Source: Akkermansiaceae bacterium UBA3385 (GTDB taxonomy: Bacteria > Verrucomicrobiota > Verrucomicrobiia > Verrucomicrobiales > Akkermansiaceae). From it: a stretch of DNA of 45,207 bases. Location of the stretch: positions 1-45,207 of the forward strand of contig DEPT01000011.1 of the NCBI GenBank assembly GCA_002358905.1, given 5' to 3'. Under the pieces are notes generated by a model. That model worked only from the letters and a program-made list of their open reading frames with translations. It made no database searches and had not been told where the DNA came from. Below are positions 1 to 6,529 of the stretch, one piece after another (position 1 is the first letter of the stretch; every line of letters starts with the position of its first letter). The position numbers were made by a program, and so were the translations under genes.

Positions 1-327
1 GATTCCGCCGCCATCGGCACCACAGATACCGGTTCACTGCAGAACCTGCGTGCCGAAATCGGTGTGGCTGCCAGCCGCCGCGTGGGCAAGTTCGGAGTAT
101 ACGGAGAAATCGCCGTGCACCAGGACATCGCTCGCAACAATCCTGTGGTTGATATGGCCGGAACCCGCAGCGCGGGCATGAACCCCGGCCGCACCGGTCT
201 GAACTTCACCGTAGGTGCCAGCTATGAGCTGAACGACAAGTGGAGCGTGAACGCCAGCTACACGGGTGAGTTCGTGGAGAACGCCAATGCCCACAGCGCG
301 AACGTAGGCGCAAGCTACAAGTTCTAG
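1..327 (+). CDS. Autotransporter beta-domain C-terminus (partial)
   Basis: The reading frame is open from the first base and ends at TAG 325-327, so this is the 3' end of a longer gene. The 108 visible residues alternate polar and hydrophobic positions as in outer-membrane beta strands (segments such as FGVYGEIAVHQ, LNFTVGASYEL and WSVNASYTGEF). They end in GASYKF, a terminal aromatic residue typical of outer-membrane barrels recognised by the BAM machinery. This matches the last strands of an autotransporter (type V secretion) barrel. The passenger lies outside the window, so its function cannot be stated. GC is higher than in the following intergenic region. Confidence 0.75.
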   Translation, partial: DSAAIGTTDTGSLQNLRAEIGVAASRRVGKFGVYGEIAVHQDIARNNPVVDMAGTRSAGMNPGRTGLNFTVGASYELNDKWSVNASYTGEFVENANAHSANVGASYKF

Positions 328-425
328 TGAATAGTGAATTTGCGGGCTATGCCCGCTGAATTTATTCAATGGTGAATAGTCATTAGGCAATTGTCAATCC
401 GAAGAGCTTGCAGGAAATCGGAGTT
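328..425. repeat. AT-rich intergenic region with short repeats and hairpin
   Basis: Just after the barrel gene there is a 6-bp perfect stem, GCGGGC (342-347) with loop TAT and GCCCGC (351-356), flanked by AT-rich sequence. It probably terminates the upstream transcript. Around it the words GTGAATAGT and CAATTGTCAAT-like motifs recur in direct and inverted form, as in small REP-like intergenic elements. Copy number elsewhere cannot be seen from this window. Confidence 0.4.
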
Positions 426-430
426 TTGCA

Positions 431-459
431 TTGACCGATGAAGTAGTGTCGTGTATTCT
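431..459 (+). promoter_or_regulatory. Promoter of the WecG/TagA gene
   Basis: TTGACC (431-436), a 17-bp spacer and TATTCT (454-459), with 9 nt to ATG 469. Transcription should begin within about 3 nt of that ATG. This argues against the in-frame GTG at 451, which would lie upstream of the -10 box. Confidence 0.55.
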
Positions 460-468
460 TTCGCGCGT

Positions 469-1218
469 ATGGCTCCACTCTCCAACATAGATATCTTCGG
501 TATTCCGTATGTGTCATCCAATCTGCCGGAGGCAGGGGCTGTGTGGCTGAAGCTGGCGCAGGAGACGCAGCAGCCGGTGCTGCTTGCACACTCGGATGTG
601 CATGTGCTCACCCGCGCACTGCATGAGTCCGCGGATTATGGGGCTGGGCTGCGCACGTTCGATTTCATCTGCCCGGATGGCATGCCCATTGTGTGGCTCA
701 TGCGCCGCAAGGGTGCAGCAGCCAACCGCTTGTATGGTCCGGATGTGATGGAGACTATGTGGGATATGGGGCGTGCTACCGGCGTAAAGCATTTCCTACT
801 GGGCGGGAGTGAGAAAGCCATTGCCCGACTGAAGGAGAACTTGGGCAAACGCTACCCTGGCGCAGAGGTGGCAGGGCATTACTGCCCGCCTATGCCGCCG
901 TGGCCGGAGGGGGAGGATGAGCGCATGCTGGAAGCTATCCGCCAGAGTGGGGCGCACTGCGTGTGGGTGGGACTGGGTTGCCCGCGCCAGGAACGCTGGC
1001 TTTTTGAGCACAAGTCTCAATTGCCGCCGGCTTTGTATTTCGGCGTTGGGGCCGCATTCAATTTCCATGCAGGTATGGTGCAGCAGGCACCGGCCTGGGT
1101 GCGTGCGCACGGGTTGGAATGGCTCTACCGTCTGTGCAAGGAACCGCGCCGCCTGTTCAAGCGCTACCTGGTGCACAATACACGCTTCATCTGGTATTGC
1201 ATCACGCGTAAAGTGTGA
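469..1218 (+). CDS. WecG/TagA/CpsF-family glycosyltransferase
   Basis: A 249-residue protein of the GT26 family, which transfers N-acetylmannosamine-type sugars from UDP-sugar to lipid-linked GlcNAc during cell-surface polysaccharide or teichoic-acid-like synthesis. Family signatures are visible in order: FICPDGMPIVWLMR, a YGPDVMETMWDMG segment, FLLGGSEKAIARL, then VGLGCPRQERWLF, VGAAFNFHAG and APAWVRAHGLEWLYRL followed by EPRRLFKRYL. Length is normal for the family. ATG 469 is preferred to GTG 451 because of the promoter position. No other polysaccharide genes flank it, so the polymer is unknown. It lacks a signal peptide and should act at the cytoplasmic face of the membrane. Confidence 0.9.
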   Translation: MAPLSNIDIFGIPYVSSNLPEAGAVWLKLAQETQQPVLLAHSDVHVLTRALHESADYGAGLRTFDFICPDGMPIVWLMRRKGAAANRLYGPDVMETMWDMGRATGVKHFLLGGSEKAIARLKENLGKRYPGAEVAGHYCPPMPPWPEGEDERMLEAIRQSGAHCVWVGLGCPRQERWLFEHKSQLPPALYFGVGAAFNFHAGMVQQAPAWVRAHGLEWLYRLCKEPRRLFKRYLVHNTRFIWYCITRKV

Positions 1219-1242
1219 AGCAACGCTACACCTGAACGCATT

Positions 1243-2004
1243 TTATTTTTCTGGGCTTACCAGAATGCGTTTACCCTGTTCATAAATGCTGCAGGGAATC
1301 GCGGCAATGCCGTAGGCCAGAGGAACTACGGTGTTGGCTACTATGGTGCCTGGTATATCGATGCAGATGAAAGAGAGCCCTGCCAGTGGATAAGCGTACC
1401 AGGCGTGCTTGTTTGCCCGGGCTGGAGTAACAGGAATGATGAAGCCTCTCTTCGTATTGCACAAGTGGCTGCCCACATGCTGGTGTTCACTGGTTACCAT
1501 GTGACCATAGTAGCGGTGGGCATATTTGGGTAAATCGCGTTGCCATCCATGCTGCAGTCGGGTGGTGGCAGGGTTGCAGTTCAGAGAATCGATAATGTAG
1601 CCTGTCAGTTGCCTTTTCTGCTTTACGGGATAGGCTCCTTCAGGAATTTTTTTGTCCGTTTGTATGCCGAATACGTCATCCTTCAGCACATCAGCAGCAG
1701 TCAGTTGTCGGTATACATAGCATTGTGGCGCCCCCGGGAGGGGCACAAATTGTCCGCTTGTGAAATCATTTGGCTTGAAGTTCGATATCTTATCCCGCCC
1801 CACGCGGCGTACGCTGGTCAGTACACCTTGCAGATAAAGTTTCCCCCTGTGCTGATAGATGACCAGGTTTTCCTGATCCGGCAGAACAACAGCCTGACAC
1901 TGCCGCCCCCGGTCAGCACAGGCCCGGTGCGTGTTTACGCTGACACAGCTGTTCAGTCCGAATGCAGCAGCTGCAAGCAGAAGGAGAGAGAAAAATTTAC
2001 CCAT
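1243..2004 (-). CDS. Putative lipoprotein, weakly YceK/YidQ-like
   Basis: A 253-residue protein beginning MGKFFSLLLLAAAAFGLNSC. This is a lipoprotein signal with a lipobox ending in Asn-Ser-Cys, so the mature protein should be lipid-anchored. The body has several cysteines and no recognised enzyme motif. Near the C-terminus (about residues 210-235) the pattern I-D-I-P-x-T-x-V-x-N-T-V-V resembles the core of the YceK/YidQ lipoproteins (I/L-D-x-P-x-T-x-V-x-D-T-L-L), which are of unknown function. That similarity was judged by eye and is weak. ATG 2004 is chosen over an upstream start near 2040 because a promoter lies between them and because it places the signal peptide at the N-terminus. Confidence 0.7.
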   Translation of the reverse strand: MGKFFSLLLLAAAAFGLNSCVSVNTHRACADRGRQCQAVVLPDQENLVIYQHRGKLYLQGVLTSVRRVGRDKISNFKPNDFTSGQFVPLPGAPQCYVYRQLTAADVLKDDVFGIQTDKKIPEGAYPVKQKRQLTGYIIDSLNCNPATTRLQHGWQRDLPKYAHRYYGHMVTSEHQHVGSHLCNTKRGFIIPVTPARANKHAWYAYPLAGLSFICIDIPGTIVANTVVPLAYGIAAIPCSIYEQGKRILVSPEK

Positions 2005-2011
2005 GTCGTGT

Positions 2012-2040
2012 AGTCTAACAACTACACTGCGCCCTTGCAA
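2012..2040 (-). promoter_or_regulatory. Promoter of the YceK-like lipoprotein gene
   Basis: Read on the minus strand: TTGCAA (2040-2035), 17-bp spacer, TAGACT (2017-2012), then 7 nt to ATG 2004. The predicted transcript starts at or within a base or two of the start codon. Confidence 0.6.
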
Positions 2041-2052
2041 GCAAAAACATAG

Positions 2053-2200
2053 GGGAATGCTGAATTATCAGCTGGGTCGTTGCTGCAAGCAGAACCAATA
2101 AACCACCCTGAGATGAATTTCAGAGTGTTTTTAATGAGGAATGACGAGGCCGCAACCTGACTGTTTATCTTGCTATATGCAATCTGAAATCAGCATTCCC
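2053..2200. repeat. Element bounded by 11-bp inverted repeats
   Basis: GGGAATGCTGA (2053-2063) is matched by its exact reverse complement TCAGCATTCCC (2190-2200). The 126-bp interior has no gene. It contains an imperfect hairpin, CACCCTGA (2104-2111) against TCAGAGTG (2120-2127), followed by a short T run. The right end abuts the rsmA stop codon. The size and terminal repeats are MITE-like, but no clear target-site duplication is visible. The inner hairpin could also serve as a terminator. Confidence 0.4.
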
Positions 2201-2201
2201 T

Positions 2202-3551
2202 TTATTTGTCGTCGCCCAGCATGGTGCGGGCTATCTGCCAGCAGGCGGCAAAGGAATTAGCGAAATCCTGCGGGCGGATGGCCAGCCAGCGGTCAATGAG
2301 CTTGGCGGGGAAGGGTACCACGCCGCTGATTTCCGCTGCGGGGAAATGCACGCGGCCGTTGTAGAGCGTGGCGTAGAGGGCTACATGCTCCATGCCTGTT
2401 TCCTCGCTGGGAGGCAGGGTGCCGAGGCGGATAATCTTCGTATCGGTGATGCCGAGCTCTTCCTCCAGCTCGCGGCGGGCGGCGGTATCGTAGTCTTCGC
2501 CTGCATCCAGATGCCCGGCAGCACTGGAGTCCCACACGCCGGGGTGGCGGTCCTTGAGCAGGGAACGCTGCTGCAGCAGGCAATCGTGCTTCTTGTTGAA
2601 CACCAGCACATGCACAGCGCGGTGAATCAGCCCCTGGTCGTGCACTTCCTTGCGGGTGGCTTGGCGCAGCACCTGGTCCTGCTCGTCCACAACGTCGAAA
2701 ATCTCATCGTCTTTCTGCGCAACGGTTGCCAGCGGGTGCGTGTCGTATGCGTTGGTGAGGCGTACCCACTGCTCGAGCCCGAGTTCCTCGGGGCGGGCGG
2801 TGGGGGAAATGCCGAGCTGGGAGGAAACCTCGATCCAGGCGGGAGTTTCGGGCAGCTGCTTGTGCATCTGCTTGCGGCGCTGGGCGAAGCAGCGGCGCAT
2901 CAGTTCATCCATGAGCCTATGGTCATACGGCGGCAGACTCTTCGGGTCGCGCGGGGTGAGCAGCATCACTGTGGAGTCAATCTTCGGGCGCGGATTGAAG
3001 GCTTCCGGCGGCACTGTTTTGAGAGCTTTCGGTACCCAGTCCATCTGAATGCGCAGGGAGAGCAGCCCATAAGCCTCATCTCCCGGCTGTGCCAGAATGC
3101 GGTCGATGAATTCCTTCTGCAGCATGACCACAGCGCGAGAAACGGCACAAGGAGAGGTGAGAAAATTGGCCAGAATGGCACCACCGGCAGAGTAGGGGAG
3201 ATTGCCCATGAACTTGACCGGCTGCTCCGCGAAGAGCGGGCGCGGGTCCCAGCTGGCTCCATCGGCATGGTGTACCTCCACATGAGGCGTGTCTGCCCAT
3301 CGGCGGCGTTGGTATTCTGCCAGGCGGGCATCAAACTCCACCAGAATCAATTTGCGGCAGAGCGGGGCCATGTGCTCGGTAAGGGCTCCAGTGCCGGGGC
3401 CTACCTCTACCACGCAGTCGTCGGGCTCAATTTCCAGCTGGCTCACAATCCACCGGGCGATGTTTTCGTCCACCAGGAAATTCTGCCCCAGAGATTTGGA
3501 GGGGCATACTCCGGTCTCTTCCAATACCTGCCGAATTTGCGTAGCGTTCAT
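2202..3551 (-). CDS. rsmA: RsmA (KsgA) 16S rRNA dimethyltransferase fused to a Nudix hydrolase
   Basis: A 449-residue two-domain protein. Residues 1 to about 265 are RsmA/KsgA, which dimethylates the two adjacent adenines of 16S rRNA helix 45. Visible motifs are SLGQNFLVD, the SAM motif VVEVGPGTGALTEHM, the catalytic NLPYS and the C-terminal FNPRPKIDS segment. From about residue 290 to the end there is a Nudix domain with a complete box (G-x5-E-x7-R-E-L-E-E-E-L-G-I, beginning at AGHLDAGED). It is preceded by EVHDQGLIHRAVHV and LLQQRS, as in the YfcD/isopentenyl-diphosphate-isomerase-like group. KsgA alone is usually about 270 residues, so the tail is a true addition in the same frame. ATG 3551 is preferred over an in-frame start 27 codons upstream because of the promoter. 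Confidence 0.93.
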   Translation of the reverse strand: MNATQIRQVLEETGVCPSKSLGQNFLVDENIARWIVSQLEIEPDDCVVEVGPGTGALTEHMAPLCRKLILVEFDARLAEYQRRRWADTPHVEVHHADGASWDPRPLFAEQPVKFMGNLPYSAGGAILANFLTSPCAVSRAVVMLQKEFIDRILAQPGDEAYGLLSLRIQMDWVPKALKTVPPEAFNPRPKIDSTVMLLTPRDPKSLPPYDHRLMDELMRRCFAQRRKQMHKQLPETPAWIEVSSQLGISPTARPEELGLEQWVRLTNAYDTHPLATVAQKDDEIFDVVDEQDQVLRQATRKEVHDQGLIHRAVHVLVFNKKHDCLLQQRSLLKDRHPGVWDSSAAGHLDAGEDYDTAARRELEEELGITDTKIIRLGTLPPSEETGMEHVALYATLYNGRVHFPAAEISGVVPFPAKLIDRWLAIRPQDFANSFAACWQIARTMLGDDK

Positions 3552-3560
3552 GTGCGCGGC

Positions 3561-3589
3561 ATTGTACCGTAAAAAGTGGTCATTAGCAA
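3561..3589 (-). promoter_or_regulatory. Promoter of rsmA-Nudix
   Basis: Minus strand: TTGCTA (3589-3584), 17-bp spacer, TACAAT (3566-3561), then 9 nt to ATG 3551. The predicted leader is 2-3 nt. Confidence 0.6.
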
Positions 3590-3667
3590 GCCGAGATTTT
3601 TCCCTTGATAGGATGAATGGGTCTCCTGTCAATTAGAATTGACATGTCTTTTCTCCTATGGCAGGAT

Positions 3668-3684
3668 TTGGGGAGTAACCCCAA
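3668..3684. other. Small hairpin upstream of the 51-codon ORF
   Basis: TTGGGG (3668-3673), loop AGTAA and CCCCAA (3679-3684) form a perfect 6-bp stem that ends 12 nt before ATG 3697. A TTGACA at 3639-3644 lies upstream, but no convincing -10 box follows it. The hairpin may influence expression of the small ORF; its role is unknown. Confidence 0.35.
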
Positions 3685-3696
3685 CTATCATCCCGT

Positions 3697-3852
3697 ATGT
3701 GGAAACATCCTGTAGAGATTATTCTGGATTGGCTGCTTGACGTAGTCGGAGAGTATGGTGAGCGTGCCCGCTGCTGGTGGAAAATGGCCTATGTTCTAGT
3801 CCTTGTGATACTTGTGGTGGGTATGTGTGTGTATCTTTACTATTGTAGATAA
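3697..3852 (+). CDS. Small single-pass membrane protein (51 aa)
   Basis: ATG 3697 to TAA 3850-3852 encodes 51 residues. The N-terminal half is amphipathic and contains the acidic stretch LLDVVGEYGERAR. Residues 30-49 (from MAYVLVLVILVV to LYY) form one strongly hydrophobic transmembrane helix, followed by Cys-Arg and stop. It is not a recognised family. Support is the clear TM segment, a complete frame in an otherwise empty region and an upstream TTGACA. There is no homology argument, so it could be a chance ORF. Confidence 0.45.
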   Translation: MWKHPVEIILDWLLDVVGEYGERARCWWKMAYVLVLVILVVGMCVYLYYCR

Positions 3853-4108
3853 GGCAAATTCAGCGGCTTCTTGCCGGGGCGTCCTGTTGGGCTGCTGCAC
3901 TGCATCGCGCATGCATGCAACGCATGGAGCACGCGCTGCAAGCTTCTGGTTCTGCCAGATGATTCGGTGGTGTCATACACTCTTCATTTTGATGCCACAA
4001 TAAGTCATATAAAAGCGTTGACATAACAGAAAGTTGGGTGGTAAAATCCCGCCGCGCTTCTGGTACCTGTTACCGGGAGATGCGTTTTACTTTATACCGA
4101 AAATCATC
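3853..4108. other. Intergenic region upstream of the lyase gene
   Basis: No convincing gene lies in this 256-nt stretch. It contains GC-rich, palindrome-like words around 3910-3930 (GCGCATGCATGCAACGC) and the lyase promoter near its end. I looked for a short Trp- or Tyr-bearing leader peptide that would suggest TnaC-like attenuation and saw none. Confidence 0.4.
4018..4047 (+). promoter_or_regulatory. Promoter of the beta-eliminating lyase gene
   Basis: TTGACA (4018-4023), 18-bp spacer, TAAAAT (4042-4047). The start would be near 4054, giving a leader of about 55 nt to ATG 4109. This is unusually long for the window. A weaker alternative close to the ATG is TTACCG (4070-4075), 17 bp, TATACC (4093-4098). 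Confidence 0.5.
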
Positions 4109-5560
4109 ATGTCTATCGTTAAGTTTTACAAGGAAGAGCATCAGGTGCCGTTGGAAATGCACAAGGTGCGTGTAGTGCAGAAGCTGTTCCTCCCGACCGT
4201 GGAGGAGCGTGTGCAGAAGCTGCGCGAAGCCGGCAACAATACCTTCCTTCTGCAGAATAAGGATGTGTTCATGGATATGCTCACCGACTCCGGTGTGAAC
4301 GCCATGAGTGACAACCAGGTGGCAGCCTCCATGCAGGCCGACGACTCCTACGCTGGTTCCGAGACCTTCAATCGTCTCTCCCGCGTTATCGAGCAGGTTT
4401 TCGGTACCAAATATTTCCTGCCTGCCCACCAGGGCCGCGCCTGTGAGAACATTCTTGCCGAGACTTTCGTGAAGGAAGGCGACGTGGTTCCCATGAATTT
4501 CCACTTCACCACCACCAAGGCCCATATCACCCGCAAGGGCGGCCGCGTGGAGGAGCTCATCACCGCTGAGGGCCTCGACCCCAACCTCGACCTTCCCTTC
4601 AAGGGCAACTTCGATATCGAGCGTCTCCGCAAGCTCATTCAGGAAGTGGGCCCCGAGCACGTGCCCTTCGTGCGTATTGAAGCCGGTACCAACCTGATTG
4701 GTGGTCAGCCGCTCTCCATGCAGAACATGCTGGATGTGGCTGCAGTGTGTAAGGAATTCGGCGTGATGTCCGTGCTGGATGCTTCTCTGCTGCAGGACAA
4801 CCTGTACTTCATCAAGACGCGTGAAGAGGCAGCCAAGGATATGACCATCGCTGAAATCATCCGCAAGATTGCTGATGAGATGGATCTCATCTACTTCTCC
4901 AGCCGCAAGCTCGGTTTCGCCCGCGGTGGTGCTATCGTTTCCAACAACGAGAAGCTCATCCTCAAGATGAAGGCCTTCATCCCGCTGTACGAAGGTTTCC
5001 TGACCTACGGTGGTATGGAAGTGCGCGCCATGGAAGCCATGGCCGTGGGCCTGCTTGAGACTCTGGACGAGGAAATCATCAACCAGGGCCCCATCTTCAT
5101 TGAGTACCTTGTGAAGGAGCTTTCCGAGTACGGCGTGCCCATGGTGAAGCCTGCCGGTGGTCTGGGTGCCCACATCAATGCTTCTGAGTTCCTGCCCAAC
5201 ATTCCGCACGAGCAGTACCCCGCCGGTGCCCTGGCCACGGCTCTGTACATTGCCGGTGGTATTCGTGGCATGGAGCGTGGCTCTCTTTCCGAGCAGCGTA
5301 ATCCCGATGGCACTGAGCACTATGCCGACCTGGAGCTGGTGCGTCTGGCATGCCCCCGCCGCGTCTTCACGCTGTCCCAGGTGAAGTACTGCGCAGACCG
5401 CGTGAAGTGGTTGTATGACAACCGCGAGCTCATCGGTGGTCTGAAGTGGGTGGAAGAGCCCGAGGTTCTCCGCTTCTTCTTCGGTCGTCTGCAGCCGCTC
5501 AGCGACTGGCAGGAGAAACTGGCCGCCAAGTTCCGCGAGGACTTCGGTGAAAGCCTGTAA
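4109..5560 (+). CDS. Tyrosine phenol-lyase/tryptophanase-family PLP lyase
   Basis: A 483-residue PLP enzyme of the beta-eliminating lyase family, which splits tyrosine or tryptophan into phenol or indole plus pyruvate and ammonia. Conserved features include MLTDSGVNAMSDNQ, Tyr81 in DDSYAGSE, PAHQGR, the GTNLIGGQP segment, PLP lysine Lys267 in SSRKLGF, and Arg412 in VRLACPRR for substrate carboxylate. Two specificity positions look like tyrosine phenol-lyase: Thr134 in FTTTKAH (TnaA has Asp) and Arg390 in GMERGS (TPL Arg381; TnaA has Ile). One cofactor residue is odd: the DATR/DSAR arginine (TPL Arg217, TnaA Arg230) is Leu227 here, and the Lys before the PLP lysine is Arg266. The substrate is therefore uncertain. 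ATG 4109 is chosen over an in-frame codon at 4034 that overlaps the promoter. The gene is monocistronic, ending in a strong terminator. Confidence 0.85.
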   Translation: MSIVKFYKEEHQVPLEMHKVRVVQKLFLPTVEERVQKLREAGNNTFLLQNKDVFMDMLTDSGVNAMSDNQVAASMQADDSYAGSETFNRLSRVIEQVFGTKYFLPAHQGRACENILAETFVKEGDVVPMNFHFTTTKAHITRKGGRVEELITAEGLDPNLDLPFKGNFDIERLRKLIQEVGPEHVPFVRIEAGTNLIGGQPLSMQNMLDVAAVCKEFGVMSVLDASLLQDNLYFIKTREEAAKDMTIAEIIRKIADEMDLIYFSSRKLGFARGGAIVSNNEKLILKMKAFIPLYEGFLTYGGMEVRAMEAMAVGLLETLDEEIINQGPIFIEYLVKELSEYGVPMVKPAGGLGAHINASEFLPNIPHEQYPAGALATALYIAGGIRGMERGSLSEQRNPDGTEHYADLELVRLACPRRVFTLSQVKYCADRVKWLYDNRELIGGLKWVEEPEVLRFFFGRLQPLSDWQEKLAAKFREDFGESL

Positions 5561-5573
5561 GATTTTCCGATAG

Positions 5574-5612
5574 AAAAAAGAACCGCCGGATATTTTTCGG
5601 CGGTTCTTTTTT
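5574..5612. terminator. Bidirectional rho-independent terminator
   Basis: A perfect 15-bp stem: AAAAAAGAACCGCCG (5574-5588) pairs with CGGCGGTTCTTTTTT (5598-5612) around a 9-nt loop. Both strands end in a T run, so it can stop the lyase transcript from the left and the nadD transcript from the right. Confidence 0.92.
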
Positions 5613-5656
5613 GCGTAAACTCCGGTTGGTTTTTCCAGGTGGAATGAAAGTGATGT

Positions 5657-6529
5657 TTAAGATTTCGGCAGATATATCCAAGGCGTTCCCTGCATGGGGG
5701 TGATGATTCCCTTTTCTACCATCTGGTCGAGCAGACGGGCCGTGTGGGCATAGCCGAGAAACAGGTTGTACTGGATGCTTTCTGCTCGTATGCCACCGCG
5801 TTTTTTCAGAAGGGCACAGGCACGCTCAAAGAGAGCTTTTTCAAGTTCTTCCGGGCTGAGGTGTGCATCCTTTGCATATTGTTCATCGGCCCGGTGCTGA
5901 TATTCTGCAATCTTTTCTTCCGGCAAATCGTGGAGCTCCACCTGTTCTTCTGCTGGGAAATTGACAGAGCTGAGTTGCTTGATGAATGTTTCCACATCCG
6001 GGTGCAGCCAGCCTTCGGGTACAGGTGTGTTGGTTATTAATGCTTCGCGTATGCCGGAGGATGATGCGGGGTGCATGCCGGTGCAGATAAATGTGCTTCG
6101 AACACCGGGACGCGGCTCGGGAGGAGTATCCCGGTGGTAAACAATGAAGTGAAGGAGCTCACAGAGATAATCATAACGAGCCCAGCGGTGTAGTTGCTCC
6201 CACTGGTCGGTGCCCATGAGCCAGTACAGAGTGGAATCTGGGTGTTCCTTGTGCCAGTGTTCGGCAATGCGCCAGCTCCAGCTGGGGGGCGGCAGTTCCA
6301 GGTCGAGCTCGCTCACCTTTGCCCAGGATAAACCCTTTGTGGCCTGCTCCAGCATATACAGGCGCTGTGTTTCATCAAAATAAGTTGTCTTGCCCAGTTT
6401 GAAGGGAGAGCACGCAGCGGGTAGAAAAATGACTTCGTCCAGCTGACACTGATTCTGCGCGGCTGTGGCGATGGCAAGATGCCCTGCGTGAACAGGGTCA
6501 AATGAGCCTCCGAAAAGACACGTTTTCAT
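5657..6529 (-). CDS. nadD: NadD nicotinate-nucleotide adenylyltransferase with FtsK-gamma-like C-terminal domain
   Basis: A 290-residue protein. Residues 1 to about 190 are NadD, which joins ATP and nicotinate mononucleotide to make NaAD in NAD synthesis: GGSFDPVHAGHL nucleotide-binding motif, WLMGTDQW, and the SSSGIREAL (SSTxIR-type) motif. After a charged linker, residues from about 230 to 287 resemble the FtsK gamma winged helix: ALFERACALLKKRGG, then LGYAHTARLLDQMVEKGIIT, then PWIYLP. This parallels E. coli FtsK (RIGYNRAARIIEQMEAQGIV). The DNA-reading Asn-Arg of FtsK is Ala-His here. Typical NadD is 190-220 residues. The start codon directly follows the M23 peptidase stop, implying co-transcription. 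Confidence 0.9.
   Translation of the reverse strand: MKTCLFGGSFDPVHAGHLAIATAAQNQCQLDEVIFLPAACSPFKLGKTTYFDETQRLYMLEQATKGLSWAKVSELDLELPPPSWSWRIAEHWHKEHPDSTLYWLMGTDQWEQLHRWARYDYLCELLHFIVYHRDTPPEPRPGVRSTFICTGMHPASSSGIREALITNTPVPEGWLHPDVETFIKQLSSVNFPAEEQVELHDLPEEKIAEYQHRADEQYAKDAHLSPEELEKALFERACALLKKRGGIRAESIQYNLFLGYAHTARLLDQMVEKGIITPMQGTPWIYLPKS

Noticed and set aside
1235..1271. Hairpin between the WecG-like and lipoprotein genes as a terminator
   Set aside because: The AACGCATT/AATGCGTT arms are separated by a long loop and lack a following T run, so it is not a convincing terminator on either strand.
2346..3572. A 408-codon plus-strand open frame opposite rsmA
   Set aside because: It is an antisense shadow of a gene with clear RsmA and Nudix motifs; the translation has no family features and no promoter or start context.
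3853..4108. TnaC-like leader peptide or riboswitch upstream of the lyase
   Set aside because: No short ORF with a regulatory Trp or Tyr codon and no conserved riboswitch core could be identified.
4070..5320. A 416-codon minus-strand open frame opposite the lyase gene
   Set aside because: Composition (His-, Gly- and Leu-rich) follows from codon bias of the real gene on the other strand.
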